DNA of 24,713 bases from Hydnum rufescens UP504 (Eukaryota > Basidiomycota > Agaricomycetes > Cantharellales > Hydnaceae), in NCBI GenBank assembly GCA_014904985.1, contig MU129112.1, forward strand, positions 5,781 to 30,493. Direction: 5' to 3'. The stretch's first letter is position 1. The number at the start of each line of letters is the position of its first letter. The notes beneath the pieces are model-generated. The model was not told the DNA's origin. It did no database searches and saw only the letters and a program-made list of their open reading frames with translations. Below, piece after piece: positions 8,015-17,450 of the stretch. The position numbers and the translations under genes were made by a program.

Positions 8015-10138
8015 TCACAAGGAGGGGTCAAGATCTTGGCCATGGGACAGGCCATCAGCCCAGTTGTCCTCCAAGTGAACATACATGGGGGTAATATCAA
8101 CACATGCATGCATTGAGAGCTCAGCTGCACAATGGACACAGAGATTTGATTCCAGATTCTGAGAGTGGCCTCTCCAGAACTGTCTTATGGAGCCTTGATT
8201 ATCCAAATGGACAATAACAATTGCATGGTGAATGCTGCAAGCAAGTATCTCACAGGTTGCAAGCTCGAGGGCAGCAGATTCAGCCCAACCAATGTCACAA
8301 TGGTTCTGTTTCCATCCAGATTTCAACTTCCAGGCACACCAATATCTGCTGATGACAATGGAAATACCCCAGTTGGTGGATGCATCAACCCAGATGTCTG
8401 GGTTGATAGTGGGCCAAGGAAGGAGAGATCTGAAGGCATTGGGAATGGCAAGAAGGGATTTCCACATGGATATGTCTGAGATGCACAAGTGACTTGGCAC
8501 ACACATGATGAAAGGATTGTCCTTGATGAAGGAGGCAAGGAACTGTTGTGTGTCTGGGAGGAACAAATGACTGATGAGATGAATGTAGGCAACATGGTTT
8601 AAACTACCCAGTAGGATTTCTGTGTTGCATCTCATCACACCTGCAGATGCGGCCTTGCTGAGCCAATTGGTGGTGCATGACAAGAACTTTTCCCACTTAG
8701 CTTCAGGTAGTGACACAAGTCTTTGAGGAAGGTCCCAGATGAAACCAATGTAACTTGGAGTGAAGGAGAAGTCAACTAGTTTGGTGGCAGACAGTTTCCA
8801 GCCAAATTTGCTCAGACCACTAGTGAAGTCTTGGAAAGAGTAGCCATACTGGTAGGTACCATCAGAGACCATGAGAGGGATTTGAAAAGGGACAATATCA
8901 TCAACCCATTTCCCATAGAAAGGGATGGGGAGGTGAGACTTTAGAATGTCTATAGATGCATCTAATGCCATGCCAAGATTTCCTCCAGATGAACAGCAGC
9001 CAAAGGGAAAACAGCAGTCAATAATAACCTTCCCTTCCTCCTGGCAGGCAACAACAGTGAAAGGCATATGATTGAATGCAATGGGGATTTGATGGTATGC
9101 GGCATCAACATCGATTTGTGCAGCCTGTGTGCCAGGCGGGGCAATGGCTACCCTGGGGACTGGCATAAAGTATGTGAGCATACAAGCTATGCTGACATGA
9201 GCCATATCATAAGAGCAGGGATGAGGAAAGGTCAATGTGTGAGGGGAGAAGGGGGGCAACCAGATAACAAGGGAGCACACCAATAGATGGACAACAACAC
9301 AGTGTGCCAATGCACCAAAGTGCAGATAACAGCACAACATGCCAATGCACAGGTGACAGCACAATGCACCAATGCACAGAAAACAGCACAATGCACCAAT
9401 GCATGGATAACAGCACAACATGCCAAAGCATGGATAACAGCACAGCATGGTGAAGCATGGATAACAGCACAACATGCCAATGCATGGATAACAGTATGTG
9501 CCAATGCACAGATAACAGCACAATGTGCCAATGTGTGGATAACAAGGTGCCCGAGGGCAAGGGTGCAAGCACCAGAGTGGAAACAGGGGGGGTGCACAGG
9601 CATGAAATGAGAGGGAGGAAAGGCACCTACCAGGAGGCAAAGTCATCAAATTTCACCCAGACAGTTTTGTGGTCTTCTGGGATGTAGTCATTGACAGAGA
9701 TTCCTGTGCTCCCCCTGAATGAGAGGTCACAAATGATGCACCATTTCCCAGGTTTACCAGGTTCGGGGACAAGGCCGACAGGGGATGTGCAAAAGTGAGA
9801 GTGGAGCAGAGTTTGTGCCAAGGAGATGGACATTGGGCCTGCCATGCATCCGAGAGCAATCTCAGAATCCCAGTATTCCTGGACAAGGCTAGCTTCTTGA
9901 GGAGTCTTATAGTGATTTTTTTGGATTATGGTGTGTGACAACAGGGGCATTGGGCCCATTGGAAAGCCATGATGAATGAAAGAGCAGAGATTGGGAAATT
10001 TTGAAGATAGGGAAAATAGGTTAAGATAACTCTCGAAGACATTGGCAAGCAGAGGAGTCATGGGAGTGTCAAAGCTGGAGCTGACAGGATTGAGCACCAT
10101 GAGATTTGTCAAGGCACAAGGAGCATTTATGGATTCCA
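8015..10138 (-). CDS. DIRS-like reverse transcriptase / RNase H, split by an intron-like insert
   Basis: The RT begins near 10138 (the ATG of MESINAPCALTN). N-terminal fingers include GLVPEPGKPGKWCIICDLS. The frame hits a TAG at 9627-9629. Removing 9153-9630 (GT...AG, 478 bp) rejoins the frame between DDFAS-W and VAIAPPGTQA, which matches the family's spacing before motif A. Motif A is IDVDAAYHQ (about 9105-9130) and motif C is WVDD, with Asp-Asp at 8897-8902. The RNase H domain follows with its acidic residues in order: WVDAST, ESAALEL, HLDNQGS, NWADGLSHG. It ends at a stop at 8015. It would copy the element RNA to cDNA in a cytoplasmic or nuclear particle. The start is uncertain because it overlaps the Gag frame. 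Confidence 0.85.
9153..9630 (-). other. Predicted 478-bp intron inside the RT gene
   Basis: On the minus strand the donor is ctg/gtaggt and the acceptor is ccccag/ggtagcc. Splicing restores a continuous RT frame at a Trp codon and removes a tract with no counterpart in RT families. Most of it is the 27-bp minisatellite at 9264-9538. Because the unit is a multiple of three, several frames stay open, giving Cys-rich repetitive translations that are unlikely to be real. Confidence 0.65.
9264..9538. repeat. 27-bp minisatellite, about ten copies
   Basis: Units start ataacagcacaacatgccaa and end tgcatgg or tgcacag. Most are 27 bp, one is 24 bp and one about 35 bp. Copies near the ends are more degenerate, the usual sign of replication slippage or unequal exchange. 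The array lies entirely inside the predicted RT intron. Confidence 0.9.
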
Positions 10139-11345
10139 TGTCCTGAGCCAGGCTGTTGAGTGCAGCCATGGGTGTTGAAGAGGAAGCAGATAACTGAGTT
10201 GCCATTGCCAGTGAGGACAAACTTGCCATCTTGGAAACCAGCCTTGGTGGAAGTTCCTTTTGCTGTAGTTTTCTCATGGCAGGATCTTGCATTATGGCCA
10301 GAGTGCCCACAGAGACAGCAGCTGCCTGAACCTGTGGCCATGCCTTGGGAGCTTGATGGAAATGGCCAATCATAAGGGGTGCAGTCATGGGTGCAGGGAC
10401 AAATTGGGCAAGCTGGGGCGACTAAGCAAGCTGACAGTGCATCAGGAACAGTGGAGAGTGCATTGAGACACTCCAAAACCTTTGCATCAATAAAAGAATC
10501 ATGTTGTTCATGGTGAATCTCAGAAGTAAACTCCACTAGTTCACCAAAGAGACTGTCATTGAGGATGAAAGGGGAGGCAAACCAGTGCTTCCTCTTTGCA
10601 ATGTCAAATTGCCAAATGATAGGGAAATCTAGGGGTGAGGTGAAGAGATAATGGCAAACCATACATGGAACATGTCACCAAAGCTGCCACCAAGCTCCTC
10701 TCTGATTGTGGCAACAAGATTAGACACCCCTTCCTCCCATTGGATCTTGTCCAGATCATCTTCACCAGCAAGGAAGGGAGATGTGGAAACAATGGTGACC
10801 TTGGAGGAGGATCCATCATCAAGGCATGCCCTAACAGTCTCTGTGGAAAGAACAGTCTCATTACAATGCCAATGCTGGAGGGCATCAAATGTGAGCATGT
10901 TCAGAGGGACATAGTGCTGTGCTTTGATTGTTTGCCTCAGGTCTCTAGGAACAAACTCGACACTGTGGTTCAGGTGCAAGTATTCTGGAAGAGCATCAAA
11001 GTCAAGTTTAGAGACTGAGGAAGAGGTTGGCATGAGAGCAGGGATAGGTGGCAAAGCCGCAGGAAGGCCAGAGGACAAAAAAGCCTGGGAGTATGCGAAG
11101 GCAACTTTCTCACATTCACGCACAAAGGATTGCATATCTGTGGGGGCAAGAGGATATGACAGAGACAAGTGTGTGGCATGGAAAGACAGGAGTGTCATGT
11201 GGAAGGCAACATTATGCACTTCTTCACCCAGAGCAAGCATATGAGGTCCCAGCGGAGTGACCTCTTTCAGAGTAAACCCTGTAAGAGGATTAGGAGTAGA
11301 CACGGGACCAGTAGAGGGACCAGTAGAGTTTGAAGAACCAGCCAT
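10069..11345 (-). pseudogene. Gag-like protein of the DIRS-like element, one frameshift
   Basis: The start chosen is the ATG at 11345 (MAGSSNSTGPSTG), which follows a CpG-rich leader. An in-frame ATG at 11492 is possible but encodes low-complexity sequence. The first frame runs to 10629. The second frame (10662-10069) continues with DFPIIWQFDIAKRKHWF and then a CX2CX4HX4C zinc knuckle (CCLCGHSGHNARSC, about 10279-10320). A second Cys/His cluster near the end (KCSLCLDKSHGAQSC) is typical of these fungal Gags. The frames join around 10630-10680 near a cccct tract, so either one base is missing or gained, or a frameshift is used. The end overlaps the RT frame by roughly 70 bp, as in gag-pol arrangements. 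Confidence 0.7.
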
Positions 11346-11690
11346 TGATGAATTTAGAAAACATTTGCGGGTGTGTGCGTGGTGTATCGACGGATACGAC
11401 AGGCGAGGCAAGTGAGAGTGCGAGACTGCAAATGACTGATGAAGAGAGGTTCCGGACAGAGCCATGGTGTGAAACACTAAAGCTAATGACATAGTCTCTA
11501 CTATCGGAACTAACTCACTTAATTGAGACTACTATGCTTATCAAGTCCTGGAGCTAGGTGCTCATGCCTCGCACCGAGCTCAGGGAACTGTAAGCTCTAA
11601 ATCGGGAATTATCGATCAGATCTGGATTTTTTTTTTCTTCACCACAATTTTTTTTTCCCACCTACATTTTTTTTGCGTAGTCCGCACTCA
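11346..11690 (-). other. Leader and 5' boundary zone of the retroelement
   Basis: CG dinucleotides become common again from about 11369, in sharp contrast to the coding part. Three long T runs on the plus strand (A runs on the element strand) lie at about 11627-11672, next to the kinase fragment. No terminal repeat or split direct repeat could be identified by eye. The insertion edge probably lies in 11620-11690. Confidence 0.4.
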
Positions 11691-12210
11691 TATGCAAACA
11701 GCTGTAAGTGAGAACACGGCACATTCTCTTCGTGTCTTTGTTCTCTATATTCAAATACGGCAAGAATGTCTGCCCACGAGACTCCGGGTACGTTCCAGCC
11801 GTAAGCCTGAGCTTCACTATCGACGGATGTCTTCGCAGTCTCACTCCCTGTTTTTGTGTTTCGACAAAGAAGGTATCCATCGGGATGGTGTTGGTCCCTC
11901 AATTCGTCGGAAGTGGGCCATTTCTGAGTCGGAGCATGTCTCATGAGTACGGTCGGTTTGCCGAGGTGCTCCGCCACGTCATTAAAGAGGTCCACAAGAA
12001 CCTGGAGTATGGAGTGTTCTGGGAGCCTGCTGTCCCTTGGTTCCTTCGTGCCGAAGCGTTCATCTGGACCCCCAAGTGCCGGGAGGTGACAACAGTCTGC
12101 GCACCGAAAGGGAGCACGGTACAAAGGAACTCTTGGACTAGATGCACTGGGACATCCCCAATAGTCCTACGAACGATAGCGCGACGCTCAGACATGAGAA
12201 TGTCCAACAT
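11690..12210 (-). pseudogene. FunK1-type fungal protein kinase, N-terminal fragment
   Basis: The ATG at 12210 opens MLDILMSERRAIVRR and VPVHLVQEFLCTVLP, resembling the N-terminal region of the fungal-type FunK1 kinases. After a C5 run on the plus strand (12069-12073) the match continues in the next frame: PDERFGTKEP, ILQVLVDLFNDVAEHL, HHPDGYLL and SWADILAVFEY, the part that precedes the kinase core. One base in that homopolymer explains the break. The match fades near 11700 and the last codons are built from A-rich sequence, so the kinase core is missing. The neighbouring retroelement lies in the same orientation directly downstream and is the likely cause. Family assignment is from memory of conserved segments, not a search. 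Confidence 0.6.
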
Positions 12211-12665
12211 GAGGTGCGCGTAGGTTACCGCGGCTCGGCAGGACCCGCCCGAATTTGGGGCAAAAGGTACTTTTTTTGACGCCGGAATTATATCGCGCTG
12301 TTGACGCGCTAGGCCCTACAGTCGGACGAGTCCTCAACGTGGTTTTCCAACTTGTAGGAATAATTTAGACACGACGTAGCCTTTTGGGTCACGTGTCTGA
12401 CGCGACTCCACGAATGACATTGTCAGTGTTATACCGGAGACACAACCAAGGTTCGTTAGGCCTCCCAATTCCAATCCCGATAATACCATAAAAAGAGTGT
12501 TCTAATTATTTGCTGATATTATCATTTGCTAGGCGATATCGACGAATACAGTATATTGGGACCACAGATGTATCCGAAGATGTGATTTTGCATCGCCTTC
12601 GCGCGCCTCCCGCGATATATCATGTTCATGGCTTCCGCCTCTTAACGCCTCATAACCAACTCCCT
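12211..12665. other. Intergenic or possible upstream exon of the TPR gene
   Basis: There is no convincing gene. An open frame in phase with the TPR gene begins at 12510, but has no ATG before 12666. A ctaat plus ...tttgctag/gcg at 12502-12532 could be an intron end, which would make 12533-12665 coding and place the true start further upstream. Confidence 0.4.
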
Positions 12666-15600
12666 ATGCCACCCAGGACATCCCAGTTGGTGAGAGGATC
12701 TCCGGCCCCATCATCGTCAACACCCGATGCTGCTGCCTCTTCTAGACCCGCTGCCGCCGCCTCAACCCGTCTTCCCGAGGTTCTGGGCCATCAGAATTCG
12801 CCACCCTTACAGCGAATATATCCGGACTACATCAACAGCCACTCCAGTGCCCCCAGGTGGGATGCCGTTGTCGCCATAAGCTCCATACTCGAACATATTC
12901 CTGCTCTTCCACAGCCGATTGCTGGTTCCCTACGTCAGGTCGTAGATGTTGTATCGGGGATCATCCGTACTATCAACCTCATGCGCCAAAACCGGAATGA
13001 CTGTGCACATCTGATAAACCGAGTCGTGAAATTTCTCCAGTCTCTGGTAGACGATTTAAGGACGAGTAAAGTGCCTATCCTCGATGGTACGCCGACCACG
13101 GCCAGACTATTTGTTCTAAGGAGGTGCGTTTTCCACTACCATTACATATCTTCCTTGCTCAGATGCATCTCTTTCGATGGTAGCAACTTGATGGAAATCA
13201 AGGAGGATACGGAGCGCTGGTCCCGCTTGGGTGTACTGGGCAGCTACGTGAAGAGTGGGGAGATTAAAGATGCGATATCAAGGCACAGAGAGAATCTGAT
13301 GGATTGCTTCAGCACCTTTCAGGTGAGTCCATGCCTAACACTGTCGTTCTTGTGAAGCAACGCCATACTGAGGTTGCGATCAAGATCCTTACACTGATCA
13401 GTGTGGCGAATTTTGTGGACAGAGGGGATGCGGGGACGCACCCTGGTCCATCAGTGCTCTCCGCTCAAGGAGAAGGACCGGCAGAGACTGTCGAGGACCC
13501 CGCTGTAAGCAATCTGCATTCCGTAGCTGTATTATTGGATAATAACGGTGCCATTATCTAGCCTTCGATCTCTTCCGCCAGCATGCACGATCTCTTCCAG
13601 CTCCCGGCGGGCCAGGCAATGTTCCAGCAGATCGGAGTAGCCGTGCAAGGACGATTGGAGGAGTTCGGGCTGCGGGGAATACCTATACCTCCAGGCCGAA
13701 GGTACTTCCAAACCTCGATTCAAGGCATTCCTAAGACACTGATGCAAATCTTACAGATCTCCAGCAACGACTGTATTACGTACTGGGCACAACCGCCATG
13801 TTTCATATCTCACCAGCCAGATCTCAGAGCTGGCATTGGAGATTGGTGGTATCTTGCCAGATATTCCGGTAGCCCCACGGCCCAAAAGGTGGTTCGTGAC
13901 ACGGAGTGTTCGCCGCCGTCCACTGGTGATTTGGAAAGTCCATCGCCCGCGGACTGGGAACCAAATCCAACAACTTCGCGAAACAGTGTCGGCGACATTG
14001 CACCTTTTGAATGAGCTACAAAACACCCCTCGGATGAAACTTGATGCGGCAGTGCTGTCAAACAAATTGACAGAATTGTCATTGAATTTGTTTGATTTGA
14101 GGCTTCTTGACGAGGCCTTTGAGGTGCAGACCACAGTGGTAGAGCTGTGTCGCATGGGACGGGACATGCCAAGCCTTATGAATGTTCTCTCCAACCTTTC
14201 CATTACACTCGCAAAACTTGGTCGGCATGAAGAAGCACTTCGTCCCGCTGAGGAAGCCTTGATTATCTGCAGAACGCTGGCGGCAGAGCAACCGGTTGTC
14301 TTCCCCCCGAATCTCGCTAATTTGCTCCTCCACTTCTCCTACCGTCTTTGGAATCTTGACCACTGTGAAGATGCACTCCAGGCCGTCGGTGAGGCCACAA
14401 GGATCTACCGCCCACTGGCGGTGGCACACCCAGACCTATACCGCCCAAGTCTTGCTGACTCACTTGGTGGTCTCTCCTATTGTCTTTCGGGTCTTGGTCG
14501 CCATGGGGAGGCGCTCCAAACGATTGAGGATGCCTTGAGTATCTATAGGCCCCTCGCAGTGCAACAGCCTAGTGTATTCCATCCAAATCTCGCCATCTCA
14601 CTCTGCCACCTCTCCCTTTGTCTTTCGCATGTTGGGCGCCATGAAGAAGCACTCCACACAATGGAGGATGCTGTGGGCATCTATCGTCCCCTTGCTGGAG
14701 AACAACCAAATGAATTCCGTCCAAATCTTGCTGCCTCACTCCACGGCCTCTCACTTTGTTTTTTAGGACTTGGGCGCTACAAGGAGGCGCTCCAGATGAC
14801 TGAGGATGCCGTGAGCATCTATCGCACCCTAATGACAGAACAACCCGATGTATTCCGTCCAAATCTTGCTGCCTCACTCCATGATCTCTCTCTTCATCTT
14901 TTGGGTGTTGGCCGCTATGAGGAAGCACTCCAGATGATAGAGGAAGCCTTGAGCATTTATCATCCCCTTGCTGCAGAGCGGCCTGATGTATTCCGTCCAA
15001 ATCTTGCTCTATCGCTCCGTGGCATCTCCAAATGTCTTTCGCACCTTGGCCGCCGTGAGGAAGCACTCCAGATGATTAATAATGCTGTGAGCATCTATCG
15101 CCCCCTTGCGGCAGAACGACCCAGTGTATTCCGTCCGAATCTCGCTGCCTCACTCCATGGCCTCTCGTATTGTCTTTCGCATCTTGGCCGCCATGAGGAA
15201 GCCCTCAAGATGATTGAGGATGCCGTGAGCATCTATCGCCCCTTTGCGGCAGAACAACCCAATGTATTCCGTCCAAATCTTGCTGCCTCGCTCCATGATC
15301 TCTCTCTTCATCTTTTAGATCTTGGCCGCCATGAGGAGGCACTCCAGATGATTGAAGATGCCTTGAGCATCTATCGTCCCCTTGCCACAGAACGACCTGA
15401 TGTCTTCCATCCGGATCTTGCTCTGTCGCTCCATGCTATTTCCAGATGTCTTTCACGTCTTGGCCGCCATGAGGAAGCACTGCAGATGATTGAGGATGCT
15501 GTGGCCATCTATCGCCCCCTTGTGGCAGAACGACCTGGCATATTCCGTCCAAATTTTGCTGCCTTGCTCCACCTTCTCTCTCTTTGTCTTTTGGATCTTG

Positions 15601-17450
15601 GCCGCCGTGAGGAGGCCCTCCAGATGATCGAAGATGCTGTGAGCATCTATCGCCCCCTTGCAGCAGAACGACCTGATGTATTTCGTCCAAACCTTGCTCT
15701 GTTCCTCCATGGTATCTCCAAATGTCTTTCGCATCTTGGCCGCCGTGAGGAAGCATTCCAGATGATTGAGGATGCTGTGAACATCTATCACCCCCTTGCT
15801 GCAGAACGACCCGATGTATTCCGTCCAAATCTTGCCCACTCACTTCATGGCCTCTCATTTTGTCTTTCGCATCTTGGGCACCATGAGGAAGCCCTCCGGA
15901 TGATTGAGGATGCCATCAGCATCTATCGCCCCCTTGCAGCCAAACAACCGAATGTATTCCTTCCAAACCTTGCTCTGGCCCTCCATGCCATCTCCAAATG
16001 TCTTTTGCATCTTGGTCACCATGGGGAAGCATTCCATAGGATTGAGGAAGCTGTGAGCATCTATTGCCCCCTTGCAGCAGAACGACCCGAGGTATTCCGT
16101 CCAAATCTTGCCCTCTCACTTCACGGCCTCTCATGTTGTCTTTCGTATCTTGGGCGCCATGAGGAAGCACTCCGGGTGATTGAGGATGCCATCAGCATCT
16201 ATCACCCCCTTGCAGCCAAACAACCGAATGTATTCCTTCCAAACCTTGCTCTGGCCCTCCACGGCATCTCCAAATGTTTTTTGCATCTTGGCCGCTGCGA
16301 TGAAGCACTTCAGATGATTGAGGATGCCGTGAGCATCTATCGCCCGCTTGCCACAGAACGACCTGATGTATTCCGTTCAAATCTTGCTCTGTCGCTCTGC
16401 CACTCCTCAGATTGTCTTTCGGATCTTGGTCGTCATGAGGAAGCCCTCCAGATGATTGAGGATTCCTTGAGCATCTATTGTCCTCTGGCCTCAGAACAGC
16501 CAATTGTGTTCCATCCAAATCTTGCAGCCTCGTTGTACCGCCTCTCTGAATGTCTTTCACATCTTGGCCGCCATGAGGAAGCACTCCAGACAATTGAGGA
16601 TGCCGTGAGCATCTATCGCCCCCTTGCAGCAGAACGACTGAATGCATTCCGTCCAAACCTTGCTCTGGCCCTCCACGGCATCTCCAAATGTCTTTTACGT
16701 CTTGACCGCCCTGAGGAAGCACTCCAGATGATTGAGGATGCCGTGAGCATCTATCGCCCCCTTGCCGCAGAGCGACCTGATGTATTCCGTCCAAATCTTG
16801 CTCTGTCGCTCTGCCACATCTCCGATTGTCTTTTGGATCTTGGTCGTCATGAGGAAGCCCTCCAGATGATTGAGGATTCCTTGAGTATCTATCGTCCTCT
16901 TGCCTCAGAGCAGCCCATTGTATTCCGTCCAAATCTTGCAGCCTCGTTGCGCCGCCTCTCCGAATGTCTTTCACATCTTGGCCGCCATGAGGAAGCACTC
17001 CAGGCAATTGAGGATACAATGGACATCCATCGCCCCCTTGCCGCAGAACGACCCGATGTATTCCGTTCAAATCTTGCCTTGTCGCTCTGTCGCATCTCCA
17101 AATGTCTTTCGGATCTTGGTCGTCATGAGGAAGCCCTCCAGATGATCGAGGATGCTGTGCACATTTATCGCCCACTAGTGGCTCAACGACCTTCTGTCTT
17201 TCATCCAAATTTAGCCCGCAGTCTCAGCTGCCTTTCCGATATTCTTTCCAATCTCGGTCGTATGCCTGAGGCCCTTCTGGCCATCCAAGAAGTAGTGGAC
17301 TTACGCAGACACCTTGCAACAGAACATCCTGCCGTCTTCTCCCGTGACCTTGCAAGATCCCTCTCCGTCCTTGCTCGTCGCTATTCAGATATAGGATGTC
17401 ACGAGGATGCACTGCTGGCGCAAAAGGAAGCGGAAGCCCTTCACGATTAG
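12666..17450 (+). CDS. HeLo/MLKL-like N-domain plus 23-TPR signalling-type protein
   Basis: Exons are 12666-13322, 13373-13504, 13562-13701 and 13757-17450. Introns of 50, 57 and 55 bp have gtgagt, gtaagc and gtactt donors, and removing them gives one 1540-codon frame. The N-terminus is Pro/Ser/Ala-rich. Residues ~60-220 form a helical domain (SILEHIPALPQPIAGSLRQV, MRQNRNDCAHLINRVVKFLQ, CFSTFQ) like the four-helix membrane or adaptor domains at the start of fungal NLR-like and TPR proteins. No P-loop or NB-ARC/NACHT segment follows; a ~250-residue linker leads to TPR-like repeats. Residues 467-1524 are 23 repeats of exactly 46 residues (EEALQMIEDAVSIYRPLAAE type), preceded by a diverged one. 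TPRs bind protein partners. A role in recognition or cell-death signalling is inference from architecture. No ATG is seen before 12666 in frame. Confidence 0.85.
14226..17399 (+). repeat. 23 tandem 138-bp TPR-coding repeats
   Basis: Unit boundaries fall every 138 bp without a single length change from 14226 to 17399. The central units (about 6-21) are much more alike than the outer ones. Units 16-18 resemble units 19-21 (the pair with LASEQPIVF is shared) and unit 13 resembles unit 15 (AKQPNVFLPNLALALH). This points to recent duplication of two- and three-unit blocks by unequal exchange. Confidence 0.95.

Larger units (their letters stand above)
1..8460. repeat. Giant palindrome (inverted repeat with ~4.2-kb arms)
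   Basis: The left half reads as the reverse complement of the right half. The axis is between 4198 and 4199, inside caatttatataaattg (4191-4206). Paired positions sum to 8397 out to 3470/4927, to 8444 (8445 locally) from about 3421/5023 to at least 1660/6784, and to 8455 near position 61. Net length change is therefore only about 58 bp, and 47 bp of it is one triplet-repeat difference. There is no spacer. Homology reaches position 1, so the left arm probably continues outside the window, while the right arm continues into retroelement sequence with no partner here. Arms differ by many scattered substitutions and small indels. I did not compute percent identity. Confidence 0.97.

Noticed and set aside
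1..8460. Palindrome as a foldback sequencing or assembly artifact
   Set aside because: The arms differ by many context-specific CpG transitions and a 47-bp repeat-length change, which a read folded on itself would not show. I cannot exclude a false join of two real, distant inverted copies.
9207..9649. Cys-rich repetitive proteins read through the minisatellite in three frames
   Set aside because: The 27-bp unit is a multiple of three, so open frames are expected by chance. The segment is better explained as an intron.
11692..12223. Plus-strand ORFs at 11692-12223
   Set aside because: The minus strand carries a recognisable FunK1-like segment over the same bases, so the plus-strand frames are shadows.
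14569..17208. Long minus-strand ORFs opposite the TPR array
   Set aside because: They repeat with the 138-bp period of the plus-strand repeats and break at unit changes. They are antisense shadows of the TPR code.
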